A DNA stretch of 64,000 bases from JAFGBN01 sp964394145 (lineage in GTDB: Bacteria > Chloroflexota > Dehalococcoidia > GIF9 > AB-539-J10). The position numbers and the translations under genes were made by a program. Position 1 is the first letter of the stretch. Each line of letters opens with the position of its first letter. This document shows positions 32,684 to 41,396 of the stretch, one piece after another. Below the pieces are notes generated by a model. The model was not told where the DNA came from and searched no databases. It was given only the letters and a program-made list of their open reading frames with translations. Location of the stretch: the NCBI GenBank assembly GCA_964394145.1, contig CAYMVL010000033.1, positions 62,001-126,000 of the forward strand, in the 5' to 3' direction.

Positions 32684-34006
32684 TCATTCTCCTGATTCTT
32701 TCGATTTTCTTTTCACCCACAGCTTCAATGCTTCTACTTTAGTTATTAATACTTCCTCTCCCGCCGCTATTCTATCGGATTCGGCGGTGGCTGTCCAGAG
32801 TTCACCTTGGGCTAGCACTGTACCTGTGGGGCTGAGGCTGGTCTTAGCTATGGCTAGTTTACCCAGCATCCCCTCGGCTCCAGTGGCACTGCGCCTTTTC
32901 TGACCTCGAACGATAGCTCCAATCACGAATACAGCGAATGCTGTAATGGCAATGGTTATCGCTGCAATCAGCCTACGATCCACTTCAACTCCCGGGGTAT
33001 GCGTGAACAAGATTAGCGAGCCAATTACGAGTGAGGCTACCCCTCCAGCAGTCAATAATCCGAAGCTACTGGTAAAGAATTCAGCAACAAAAAGTCCAAC
33101 GGCAAGCAAGATGAGGGCTATGCCCCCCCAATAAGCATTGAGTACTCCTAGAGAGTAAAACGCTAAAAATAAGCTTATGCCACCAGCTACCCCGGGGAAA
33201 ACCATACCTGGGTTAGAAATTTCGGTGATTAAACCTATGGTAGCGAGGCTGAGCAAGATGTAGGCGATATTGGGGTCGCTTATGACCTGCAAGAAACCCT
33301 CAATTTCATTCATTTCATTCCTGCTTGTTTCAACGCTGGTAGTATCAATAGTAACTTGCTCACCGTCGGACAAGACTGTCTCCCAACCATTGATTTGGGA
33401 GATAAGGCTTTCAAGGTTGTCCGCCCTCAAATCGATAAGGTTATATTCCAGCGCTTCCGTATCAGTGAATGATTTGCTTTCTGTTACTGCCAGTCTTGCT
33501 TCTTCCATGTTGCGGCCACGCTCTTCAGCAATAGTCTCCATCCATTTTGCTGAGAACTCAACAATCTTTTTCATTTGGTCTTCCGGTATTTCCTGTTCTC
33601 CTGCGGCTACCGGATGGGCAGCGCCGATAGTTGTGCCGGGAGTCATGGCTGCTATGTGGGCGGATAAGGTGATGAAAGTACCTGCCGAAGCAGCCCAGGC
33701 ATTTACGGGAGACACGTAGACTACTATAGGCACTTTGGCATTCATAATTCTGCTGACTATCTTATCCGTCGAATCGAGCAGTCCCCCTGGCGTGTTCAAC
33801 TCAATTATACATGCAGTAGCATTATTATCTTCAGCCTGGCTGATGCCTCTATCAATATAGTCTGCCACTACAGGCACTATGGTGCCTTCTACATGAAGCA
33901 CTTCAATTTTTGGGCTAGAGGCGCTAATAGCACTACTTACGAGTCCCAAAATTATTGCCACTGCGACCAAGGCAGGGAACAGAATCGCCACAAAGCGCCT
34001 TAACAT
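32684..34006 (-). CDS. NfeD-family membrane-bound serine protease (long form)
   Basis: A 440-residue protein with a signal-like N-terminal helix, a ClpP-like protease domain (LHVEGTIVPVVADYIDRGI; INTPGGLLDSTDKIV; the catalytic serine in NAWAASAGTFITL; GAAHPVA; lysine in AVTESKSFTDTEALE), four or five membrane helices (IAYILLSLATIGLITEI; GVAGGISLFLAFYSL; IALILLAVGLFVAEFF; LIAAITIAITAFAVFVI) and an NfeD-C OB domain. Long NfeD proteases cut the C-terminus of slipin. It is the first gene of the nfeD-nfeD-slipin unit, divergent from hisZ. Confidence 0.92.
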   Translation of the reverse strand: MLRRFVAILFPALVAVAIILGLVSSAISASSPKIEVLHVEGTIVPVVADYIDRGISQAEDNNATACIIELNTPGGLLDSTDKIVSRIMNAKVPIVVYVSPVNAWAASAGTFITLSAHIAAMTPGTTIGAAHPVAAGEQEIPEDQMKKIVEFSAKWMETIAEERGRNMEEARLAVTESKSFTDTEALEYNLIDLRADNLESLISQINGWETVLSDGEQVTIDTTSVETSRNEMNEIEGFLQVISDPNIAYILLSLATIGLITEISNPGMVFPGVAGGISLFLAFYSLGVLNAYWGGIALILLAVGLFVAEFFTSSFGLLTAGGVASLVIGSLILFTHTPGVEVDRRLIAAITIAITAFAVFVIGAIVRGQKRRSATGAEGMLGKLAIAKTSLSPTGTVLAQGELWTATAESDRIAAGEEVLITKVEALKLWVKRKSKESGE

Positions 34007-34105
34007 ACAGCTTAACCTATGGCTTATTATAAACTAAGCGAACATAGGCCACAAATTAGTTGTCACGTGTCATTGAGAGTAGCACTAAGTATAGTGTAGA
34101 ATAAG

Positions 34106-35395
34106 ATGGCTTGCTTTGTTGTAGAGGAAATGAAAAATCGTATATATAACGGAATGCGGGATCTGCTTCCTGAAGATATGTTGCGCTTTCGCTACATTGA
34201 AGACTCCTTTCGAGCTTACTGCCTGAAATATGGATACCGGGAAGTAAGGACTCCAACTTTGGAACACCTGCATTTGTTTACAGCTGTGGGGACGCTTACT
34301 CCGAGCATGTTAAGCAAGGTATACTCCTTTCTGGATTGGGATGGCTGGGGTGGTGAGAGAGTGGTTCTGAGACCAGACGGCACAATTCCGGTAGCCAGAC
34401 TCTACCTTAACAATCTAATTGGGAGAGAAGCAGGAGGGGAACAGTTGAACTCCTACAGACTTTTCTATGTGACAAATATTTTTTCCTTTGAAGGGGAGGG
34501 CAAGCAAAATAGAGAAAGGTGGCAATGTGGTGCTGAGTTTCTCGGTGGTGCCAAATTTGCTGCCGATGTGGAGATAATCTTGTTACTCAAGGATGTCCTG
34601 CGCAGGCTGGGTCTTGATGATACTGAATTGAGGTTGTCGCACGCTGGCCTGGTGAAAGCACTGATTAAAGGTCTTCAGCTCGGCCCCAGTGAGGAAGCCA
34701 AAGTAACAGGTCGTATTATGGATGGGGATTGGGGGGTATTGACGCAGTTAGAGTCAATTAACCCCGAGCTGAGCAAGGTTCTATTAAGACTACTTAGCCT
34801 CAAAGGAAAATCCAGCAGCTTCCTACAAAACCTGAGAGCTATGTCCCGGCAAGCTTCAGAGGAATTCAGATCTAATCTGGAGGATTTCATAAATATCACG
34901 ACGCTTCTAGATAATCTGAATTGCGATTATGAAATCGATTTCAAGGCAACATTGGGTTTTGAGTACTATACGGGTGTCTGTTTTGTAGTGCTGGCCGATG
35001 GACAGAAAATAGCTGGCGGGGGCAGGTATGATAACCTCTTTCCACTCATGAGTGGAAAGGACATACCTGCCTGTGGATTTGCTCTCTATGTTGACCCGGT
35101 AATGAAATTGGTTTCGCTGGAAGAAGGGAAAGGGGTTCAAGCTGGCATTTTGATCCAGGGAGAGAATTCAACCCCGGCGCTATGGCAGAAATGCTTCGCC
35201 TTAGCTCAATCACTTCGCGATGCGGGTTACACAGCTGAACTTGGCTTTGCTGGTCAGAAAGAACTTGACTACCGGTGGGTGGTTCTGGTTCGGGGGAAAG
35301 AATCATCTCCATTTCTGATCACTGATTGCAGTCATAAGAAGCAGCAAGAAGCAAGTTCCATAGAAGGGATTCGCAACATAATATTGGGTTATTAG
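34106..35395 (+). CDS. hisZ: ATP phosphoribosyltransferase regulatory subunit
   Basis: A 429-residue HisRS paralogue. Catalytic-domain traces are GMRDLLPEDMLRFRYIE, TPTLEHLHLF, LRPDGTIPVARLY, RERWQCGAEFLGG, FKATLGFEYYTGVCF, AGGGRYDNLF. It lacks the HisRS anticodon-binding domain and keeps only a divergent C-terminus. It immediately precedes hisG (4-base gap), and HisZ is the regulatory partner of short-form HisG, so a HisZG complex is inferred. ATG 34106 is used; an in-frame ATG at 34130 has AGAGGA just before it and is possible. Confidence 0.88.
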   Translation: MACFVVEEMKNRIYNGMRDLLPEDMLRFRYIEDSFRAYCLKYGYREVRTPTLEHLHLFTAVGTLTPSMLSKVYSFLDWDGWGGERVVLRPDGTIPVARLYLNNLIGREAGGEQLNSYRLFYVTNIFSFEGEGKQNRERWQCGAEFLGGAKFAADVEIILLLKDVLRRLGLDDTELRLSHAGLVKALIKGLQLGPSEEAKVTGRIMDGDWGVLTQLESINPELSKVLLRLLSLKGKSSSFLQNLRAMSRQASEEFRSNLEDFINITTLLDNLNCDYEIDFKATLGFEYYTGVCFVVLADGQKIAGGGRYDNLFPLMSGKDIPACGFALYVDPVMKLVSLEEGKGVQAGILIQGENSTPALWQKCFALAQSLRDAGYTAELGFAGQKELDYRWVVLVRGKESSPFLITDCSHKKQQEASSIEGIRNIILGY

Positions 35396-35399
35396 GGTT

Positions 35400-36812
35400 A
35401 TGGCTATCAGACTTGCCTTACCTAAAGGCAGATTCTTATCGTCTACGGCTAATTTGCTTGCCTCGGCGGATCTGGGCTTTCGCGATTACGGCAATGAATC
35501 AAGGCAATATCGCCTCAAATCGATAAGGTTCCCTTATGTTTCGGCCAAGATATTTCAGGAGAAGGATATTCCCATACAGGTGGCGGTAGGGAATTATGAC
35601 TTGGGGATATGCGGCTTGGACTGGATTGAAGAACTGCAGAGGAAGTATCCGATGAGTGCCCTGACTAAGGTATCTAGCTTGGGCTATGGTGAAGGCGATG
35701 TGCATGTCGTGGTGAGCAAGCAGGCAGGGATAGGTGATCTCGATGAGCTGTTGATCAGACCAGATGATTGGCGTATCGTGAGTGAGTATCCCAACTTAGC
35801 TGAATCTTTCGCCTTAGATCTTAGAATAAGAAAGTTCAGGATTTTCCCTGTATGGGGGGCTGCTGAAGCCTATCCTCCAGAAAATGCCGACTTGGCTATA
35901 TTACTGGCAAGGGATGATGATGACCTGGAATCACAGGGCCTAGTCTCTTTGATGAAGTTGCTTCCTGTCACCTCATTTCTCATTGCCAACCGGGTGAGTC
36001 TGGAAAACAAGGACCTGAGCCCTATATTGAGCTGCCTAAGTTCTAAGTTCGTTGCTGAAGAACAAACAAGCCTCAGTGCGAGTGGGCAAAGGCAAAGCGA
36101 TTCTGCTGCCGTCCATTCTGAATGGCAGGCAAAAGAAATAAAGCTGGCCCTGCCTGACGGACACCAGCAAGCGCCTGCTTCGCAGTTTCTAAAGAAGATG
36201 GGACTGAACTTGCAGGGCTATTCTAGCCGGGCTTGGAAACGTCGTCCCTCGGCTGAATTGGAGTGGCTCGGATTGAAGGTAATCAGACCCCAGGATATGC
36301 CCCTTCAAGTAGCCAATGGCAATTTCGATTTAGCTATAACTGGCAAGGATTGGTTCCTAGAGCACATCTATCGTTTCCCCCTTAGCCCGGTTACGGAATT
36401 GCTGGATCTTGGTTTCGGCGAGGTCAAAATTGTTGCGGCAATAAGTGAGGATATGCCTGCGAAGAATATTGATGAATTAGGGCTGATGGTTCAAAGGGGC
36501 GAGTTTCCTGCTCTAAGGGTAGTGTCCGAATATATTAATATTGCTGACAGGTACCTTAGGGATAACTATATCTGCCCCTATAAGCTGATACCAACCTGGG
36601 GTGCGAGCGAAGCTTTCTTGCCTGAGGATGCCGATCTGCTTATTGATAACGCCCAAACCGGTAAGACTTTAGCACAACATAAGCTTAAGACTATAGATGT
36701 GCTGTTTCAGTCTACAGCATGTCTGATTGGAAACAGCGACAGCCTTGACTTGCCTGGTAAAAAAGACAAAATGGAGTTTATTAAAGAGATATTGAGTGCG
36801 GGATTGCCATGA
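35400..36812 (+). CDS. hisG: ATP phosphoribosyltransferase with two tandem catalytic domains
   Basis: HisG catalyses the first step of histidine synthesis, ATP + PRPP. A short-form HisG has about 210 residues; this protein has 470 and is two HisG domains in tandem (about 1-215 and 245-470) joined by a Ser-rich linker. Copy 1 keeps the N-terminal LPKGR (7-11) and NYDLGICGLDW (65-75), but its PRPP-loop region reads ADLAILLARDDDDLE without the TG-TL signature. Copy 2 has LPDGH in place of LPKGR yet keeps NFDLAITGKDW and the PRPP loop DNAQTGKTL (416-424). The two halves thus look complementary. With HisZ upstream it would be an unusual covalent HisG dimer. There is no C-terminal ACT-like domain of the long form. 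Confidence 0.88.
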   Translation: MAIRLALPKGRFLSSTANLLASADLGFRDYGNESRQYRLKSIRFPYVSAKIFQEKDIPIQVAVGNYDLGICGLDWIEELQRKYPMSALTKVSSLGYGEGDVHVVVSKQAGIGDLDELLIRPDDWRIVSEYPNLAESFALDLRIRKFRIFPVWGAAEAYPPENADLAILLARDDDDLESQGLVSLMKLLPVTSFLIANRVSLENKDLSPILSCLSSKFVAEEQTSLSASGQRQSDSAAVHSEWQAKEIKLALPDGHQQAPASQFLKKMGLNLQGYSSRAWKRRPSAELEWLGLKVIRPQDMPLQVANGNFDLAITGKDWFLEHIYRFPLSPVTELLDLGFGEVKIVAAISEDMPAKNIDELGLMVQRGEFPALRVVSEYINIADRYLRDNYICPYKLIPTWGASEAFLPEDADLLIDNAQTGKTLAQHKLKTIDVLFQSTACLIGNSDSLDLPGKKDKMEFIKEILSAGLP

Positions 36813-36891
36813 CAAGTCATCTCTTTCGTCGTGACATGTTAATTCTCTTCCCTTCTAATATAAAAGAAATCAGATAAACAGAGGCGTCACC

Positions 36892-38211
36892 ATGAGAAGA
36901 ATCGAAAGATTTGCTGAAGCTAAGAGACTATTAACCAGAGAAAACTTGTGGGAGTCTTTCACCGCTACGCCAAGGATGGCGGCGGAAATAAAGCAGGCCT
37001 TTGGCGAAGAGCTTTCTCCTCAGCAAGTAGTAGAGCGAATTGTCAATGAGGTTCGCAGTAGAGGTGATCAGGCTGTCTTTGACTATACTTCGAAACTGGA
37101 TAAGGTGTCCATTGATTCCATGGAGGTAAGCAAGCAAGAAGTTAGAGCGGCTTACAACAAGGTGGACAAGGAGCTTATCTCTGCTTTTCACTTGGCGGCC
37201 AAGAGAATACATCATTTCCATTCCACGGGGGTGCGCAAGGCTGGGCGGGTTACTATTGACAAATACCTGAGACGGGAGCTTCGTCCTCTGGGCAGTGTAG
37301 GTCTATATGTTCCCGGAGGCACTGCTGCCTATCCTTCGACAGTCCTTATGATGGCTATACCGGCTAAGGTGGCAGCTGTGGAGGAAGTCATCATGGTTTC
37401 ACCGCCAGGAAAGAATGGCACTATTCCTGCAGCTACATTGGTGGCTGCAGATATTGCTCAAGTCGACCGCGTTTTTAGAATCGGCGGTGCTCAGGCTATT
37501 GCTGCTCTGGCTTTTGGCACCGCTTCAATACCTAGAGTTGACAAGATTTGCGGCCCTGGCAATGTATTTGTGACTTTGGCCAAAAGAATGGTCTATGGCG
37601 TCGTAGCTATTGATGGCCTTAGGGGGCCCAGCGAGATCGTCCTTGTAGCTGATGAGACAGCTAATGCTAGCCTCTGTGCTGCTGATCTTTTGGCTCAAGC
37701 TGAGCACGATCCTCTAGCTTCGATAGCTCTAATTACCACATCTTCTGAGTTGATTGAGAAGCTTGAAAAGGAGATTGTGGTGCAACTTAGTAAGTTACCG
37801 CGGCGTTCTATTGCCAATCAAGCTTTTGATAGAGGAACCATGGTGCTGGTCAATAACCTTAATGAGGCTGTAGAGTTAGTCAATCTTTTTGCACCGGAGC
37901 ATCTTTCTATCATGGCAGCGAGCGCCTCGCGTCTGATTCCAGAGATCAAAAACGCAGGCTGCATTTTTGTTGGCGAAGACTCACCAGTAGTTTTGGGCGA
38001 TTACACTGCTGGCCCTAGTCATGTACTGCCTACAGGAGGTAGTGCTCGTTTTAGCTCTCCCTTGGGAGTCGATGATTTTCTGAAGGTCATCAATATTGTT
38101 GCCTTCGATAAGCCTATCATGCAAGAGCTGAGTCTACCAGCCATGACAATAGCTAAAGCTGAAGGGCTTGACGCACATGCCGAAGCACTGCAAAAGAGAT
38201 TGAAAACTTAG
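36892..38211 (+). CDS. hisD: Histidinol dehydrogenase
   Basis: A 439-residue HisD, which carries out the last two oxidations of histidine synthesis with NAD and zinc. Seen: VRSRGDQAVFDYTSKLDK, the family signature beginning GSVGLYVPGGTAAYPSTVLM, GGAQAIAALAFGT, DKICGPGNVFVTLAKR, GPSEIVLVADE, AEHDPLASIALITTS, LFAPEHLSIM and GPSHVLPTGGSARF. It follows hisG after an 80-base gap. It starts at ATG 36892 (AGAGGCGTCACC upstream). Confidence 0.95.
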   Translation: MRRIERFAEAKRLLTRENLWESFTATPRMAAEIKQAFGEELSPQQVVERIVNEVRSRGDQAVFDYTSKLDKVSIDSMEVSKQEVRAAYNKVDKELISAFHLAAKRIHHFHSTGVRKAGRVTIDKYLRRELRPLGSVGLYVPGGTAAYPSTVLMMAIPAKVAAVEEVIMVSPPGKNGTIPAATLVAADIAQVDRVFRIGGAQAIAALAFGTASIPRVDKICGPGNVFVTLAKRMVYGVVAIDGLRGPSEIVLVADETANASLCAADLLAQAEHDPLASIALITTSSELIEKLEKEIVVQLSKLPRRSIANQAFDRGTMVLVNNLNEAVELVNLFAPEHLSIMAASASRLIPEIKNAGCIFVGEDSPVVLGDYTAGPSHVLPTGGSARFSSPLGVDDFLKVINIVAFDKPIMQELSLPAMTIAKAEGLDAHAEALQKRLKT

Positions 38212-38227
38212 ACAAACGTTGTATAAT
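38200..38227 (+). promoter_or_regulatory. Internal promoter between hisD and hisC
   Basis: TTGAAA at 38200-38205, within the last codons of hisD, then a 16-base spacer and TATAAT at 38222-38227. The start would be near 38234, giving a ~65-base leader to hisC that contains a possible hairpin (GCAGGAGAAAAG with CTTTTTCTGC). Confidence 0.55.
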
Positions 38228-38300
38228 GCCTCGGCAGGAGAAAAGCCGGAGTACCTTTTTCTGCGCTATTCTTAACAGTTGAGGCAAAGGGAAATCTAAA

Positions 38301-39389
38301 ATGGATATAGAGGAGCTAATAAGGCCCGAACTATCAGCCATGGAGAGTTACACTCCTATCGAGCCCATCGAAGTCTTGAGTAAACGAGATAGGCTGCCTC
38401 TGGGAAGGATAGTCAAACTTGACGGCAATGAGAATCCCTATGGCTGTTCTCCTCGAGTCTATCAGGAGCTGGCCCGGTATCCTTACTATCACATCTATCC
38501 TGACCCGGCACAAAGAATACTAAGACAAGCTCTGGAGACGTACACTGGCTTGAGTCAGGAGCACATCATTTGCGGCAGTGGTAGCGATGAATTGATTGAC
38601 CTGATTCTGAGGCTCTCTCTCAGGCTTGGGGATGAGACTATCAATTGTTCACCAACGTTTGGCATATACACATTCAGTACGCAGGTCTGTGGAGGTAGGG
38701 TAGTTGACGTACCTAGAGCTGATGATTTCACCGTTGATATGCCCAGTATCAAAGGCATGTTAAGCGAAAGAACAAAGGTTATCTTTGTGGCTTCGCCGAA
38801 TAATCCCACTGGCAATGGCATCACAGTCCAGGAAATTAGGCAATTGCTCGATACGGGGAGAATTGTGGTGGTAGACGAGGCCTATTTTGAGTTTAGTAAT
38901 GCGACTATGGCTGGCCTTGTACCCGAGTACCCCAATTTGATAGTGCTACGTACTTTCAGCAAATGGGCTGGATTAGCAGGACTGAGAATAGGCTATGGAA
39001 TCTTCCCTACAATGATTGCCGATTACCTTATGAAGATTAAGCAGCCCTATAATATCAATGTTGCAGCGCAGGTAGCTATATTAGCGTCGCTGGCGGACAT
39101 AGATTATCTAAATGGGAATGTAGCAAAGATAGTTGCTGAGCGGGGACGATTATTTAGCAAACTGCAGGAGTTGGATTGGCTAAAACCATATCCTTCCAGT
39201 GGCAATTTTATATTGTGTTCAGTGTTGAAGGGTTGCGCGAAGGAAATATGGCAGCAATTGCGAAAGAAAGGTGTCTTTATCCGCTACTTTGATAATCCGA
39301 GATTGAAAGATTGCCTGCGAATAAGTGCTGGTAGTCCTGAGGATACTGATGCCGTAATAGAGGCGTTGAAGGAGGTAAAACGTGACTGA
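38301..39389 (+). CDS. hisC: Histidinol-phosphate aminotransferase
   Basis: A 362-residue class I/II PLP aminotransferase. Seen: KLDGNENPYGCSPRVYQEL, YPDPAQRILRQAL, ICGSGSDELIDLI, FVASPNNPTGNGI, VVVDEAYFEFS and the PLP-lysine region RTFSKWAGLAGLRIGYGI. It converts imidazole-acetol phosphate to histidinol phosphate. It lies 89 bases after hisD behind its own candidate promoter and overlaps hisB by 8 bases. Confidence 0.93.
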   Translation: MDIEELIRPELSAMESYTPIEPIEVLSKRDRLPLGRIVKLDGNENPYGCSPRVYQELARYPYYHIYPDPAQRILRQALETYTGLSQEHIICGSGSDELIDLILRLSLRLGDETINCSPTFGIYTFSTQVCGGRVVDVPRADDFTVDMPSIKGMLSERTKVIFVASPNNPTGNGITVQEIRQLLDTGRIVVVDEAYFEFSNATMAGLVPEYPNLIVLRTFSKWAGLAGLRIGYGIFPTMIADYLMKIKQPYNINVAAQVAILASLADIDYLNGNVAKIVAERGRLFSKLQELDWLKPYPSSGNFILCSVLKGCAKEIWQQLRKKGVFIRYFDNPRLKDCLRISAGSPEDTDAVIEALKEVKRD

Positions 39390-39972
39390 AAGAAAGGCGA
39401 CAATACACCGTGAGACTGCGGAGACAACTATAAGAGTGGGGATCAATATTGATGGCAGTGGGCAATTTGAAATTACAACGGGCATAAGGATGTTTGACCA
39501 TCTTCTGGCTCAGCTAGCTCAGCATGGTGTACTTGACATAACAGTTTCCGCTTCAGGTGCCGACCCCCATCATGTAGTTGAAGATACAGCCATATGTCTG
39601 GGCAAAGCTTTCAATCAGGCGCTAGGGGATAAGCGAGGTATCACCCGAATGGCACATGCCGTCGTGCCTATGGATGAAGCATTGTCTGTGGTTGCGATAG
39701 ATATATGCGGGAGACCTTACAGCGTGATAGATGGAAGCTTTACCGGGGCTAACATAGGAGACCTTTGTGGTGACTTGGTTCGGCATTTTCTAGCCTCCTT
39801 TGCCGCAGAGGCTAGAATTAACCTCAATGCCAAGTTGGTAAGTGGCATAAATGAGCATCATAAAGCCGAGTCACTGTTCAAGGCTCTGGGTCGCGCCCTG
39901 GACTCAGCTACCCGCATTGACGAGCGAATTATTGGCAGAGTGCCCAGCACTAAAGAAGTTATCGATGGCTGA
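39382..39972 (+). CDS. hisB: Imidazoleglycerol-phosphate dehydratase
   Basis: A 196-residue stand-alone IGPD with the metal-binding histidine motifs FDHLLAQLAQHG, PHHVVEDTAICLGKA, and RHFLASFAAEARINL, and GINEHHKAESLFKALGRAL at the end. It starts at GTG (39382) with a strong AAGGAGG, and overlaps the end of hisC. The remaining genes (hisA, hisF, hisH, hisI/E) are not downstream; the operon ends here, with about 250 bases to the convergent purS. Confidence 0.95.
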   Translation: MTERKATIHRETAETTIRVGINIDGSGQFEITTGIRMFDHLLAQLAQHGVLDITVSASGADPHHVVEDTAICLGKAFNQALGDKRGITRMAHAVVPMDEALSVVAIDICGRPYSVIDGSFTGANIGDLCGDLVRHFLASFAAEARINLNAKLVSGINEHHKAESLFKALGRALDSATRIDERIIGRVPSTKEVIDG

Positions 39973-40221
39973 GAGCAATTGAGTTCTCTCACCTCTGCCA
40001 CGAAAGGCGCCTCAGTGGTAGCCTGAGGAGCTAAGTGATTGGTTGTGCCGAGCGCCAAGGAAGATTCTCTTTCCATATGGCGAACGTATTGGCAAGCTTA
40101 GTACCTCTCTTGAGAACCAGTCTTATTTGGCCTGTTACGAGGGATACATAACTGATGCCTGCTGAGTGACTGATTACTATGCTGGACATGGTGCCTGAGT
40201 CTGTCACTATGGCAAGACAAG

Positions 40222-40470
40222 CTATATTTCCTGTAGCTCAAAGTCATAATTCTCAATAACGGGGTTAGCTAGCAATTTGCGACACATCTCATTTGACTGC
40301 TGCCGGGCTCTATCGTAGTCATCCTCATCTATTTTGACCTCCATGTATTTGCCAGCCCGTACGCTTTTTACTACGGTAAACCCTAAATGATGTAAGGCCC
40401 CTTTTATAGTCAATCCTTGTGGGTCATTAACCGTGGGTTTCAAGGTAATATAGATTTTAGCTAGATACAT
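40222..40470 (-). CDS. purS: Phosphoribosylformylglycinamidine synthase subunit PurS
   Basis: An 82-residue PurS: MYLAKIYITLKPTVNDPQGL, TIKGALHHLGFTVVKSVRAG, KYMEVKIDED. PurS bridges PurL and PurQ in the three-part FGAM synthase. It overlaps the end of purC by 14 bases and ends the purine operon. purQ and purL would normally come next but are absent; the ~250 bases after it hold no complete gene. They must lie elsewhere or have been displaced. Confidence 0.9.
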   Translation of the reverse strand: MYLAKIYITLKPTVNDPQGLTIKGALHHLGFTVVKSVRAGKYMEVKIDEDDYDRARQQSNEMCRKLLANPVIENYDFELQEI

Positions 40471-41380
40471 TTGTTGTCAATTCCTTGTCCGTAAGCAGTC
40501 TATAGATTCTTTCATAACGCTGTGTTGTGGCCTCAATTACATCCGGTGGTAATGTGGGAGACGGCGGCTGCTTGTTCCATCCTGAAGCCAAAAGCCAGTC
40601 ACGAACCGGCTGCTTATCAAAGCTAACTTGTGAGTGGCCAACTTCATATTGGCTGGCATCCCAGAAGCGAGACGAGTCTGGCGTTAGCAGTTCATCGATA
40701 AGTACCAGCCTATCATTGATGAGACCGAACTCAAACTTGGTATCGGCAATTATTATGCCCCTTTTTCTGGCATGGTCTTGGGCATAGCGGTAAATAAGCG
40801 AACTCTTTCTCTCCAGTTCTTCTATCAGACTTTCAATACCGAGCTTGCTTATGTCCTGCTCATTCAGAGGGCGGTCATGCTCTGTATCGCTCTTGGTAGT
40901 AGGAGTGAAGATGGGTTGAGGCAGTTCTTGGCCTTCTTGCATTCCTGAAGGCAAGTTCATATTACCAACCTTACCGGATTCACTGTATTCTGCCCATGCT
41001 GAACCAGATAGATAACCACGGACGATGCATTCCACCGGTATACGTTTGGCTTGTGACACAATCATACTGCGACCTATCAGGTAATCGGGCAGATCCTCAG
41101 GACCGTCCAAGAGATTCCTTACTTCCTCCAGTCTGACGGCCGTATCAATTACCGTGACGAGGTGATTGGGTACTATGTTGGCTGTCATATTAAACCAGAA
41201 AGCAGAAAGCTGGTTAAGTACCTCTCCTTTACTAGGAATAGCGCAGGGCAAGACAACATCAAAGGCAGAGATGCGGTCGGTGGATATCATAAGCAGCTTG
41301 TCGCCTAGACTATACAGATCTCTCACCTTGCCATTACGAAACAAGGGAAGCTCTAAATTGGTTTGTAACAATACTGACAT
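40457..41380 (-). CDS. purC: SAICAR synthase
   Basis: A 307-residue phosphoribosylaminoimidazole-succinocarboxamide synthase. Seen: GKVRDLYSLGDKLLMISTDR, ISAFDVVLPCAIPSKGEVL, VECIVRGYLSGSAWAEY, GIIIADTKFEFGL and LIDELLTPDSSRFWD. ATP, CAIR and aspartate are the substrates. The start is placed at ATG 41380 (MSVLLQTNLELPLF), where homologues begin, with AGGT upstream; the ATG at 41407 overlapping purB is an alternative adding nine residues. Confidence 0.94.
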   Translation of the reverse strand: MSVLLQTNLELPLFRNGKVRDLYSLGDKLLMISTDRISAFDVVLPCAIPSKGEVLNQLSAFWFNMTANIVPNHLVTVIDTAVRLEEVRNLLDGPEDLPDYLIGRSMIVSQAKRIPVECIVRGYLSGSAWAEYSESGKVGNMNLPSGMQEGQELPQPIFTPTTKSDTEHDRPLNEQDISKLGIESLIEELERKSSLIYRYAQDHARKRGIIIADTKFEFGLINDRLVLIDELLTPDSSRFWDASQYEVGHSQVSFDKQPVRDWLLASGWNKQPPSPTLPPDVIEATTQRYERIYRLLTDKELTTNVSS

Positions 41381-41396
41381 GCTTAATTGACCTGTA

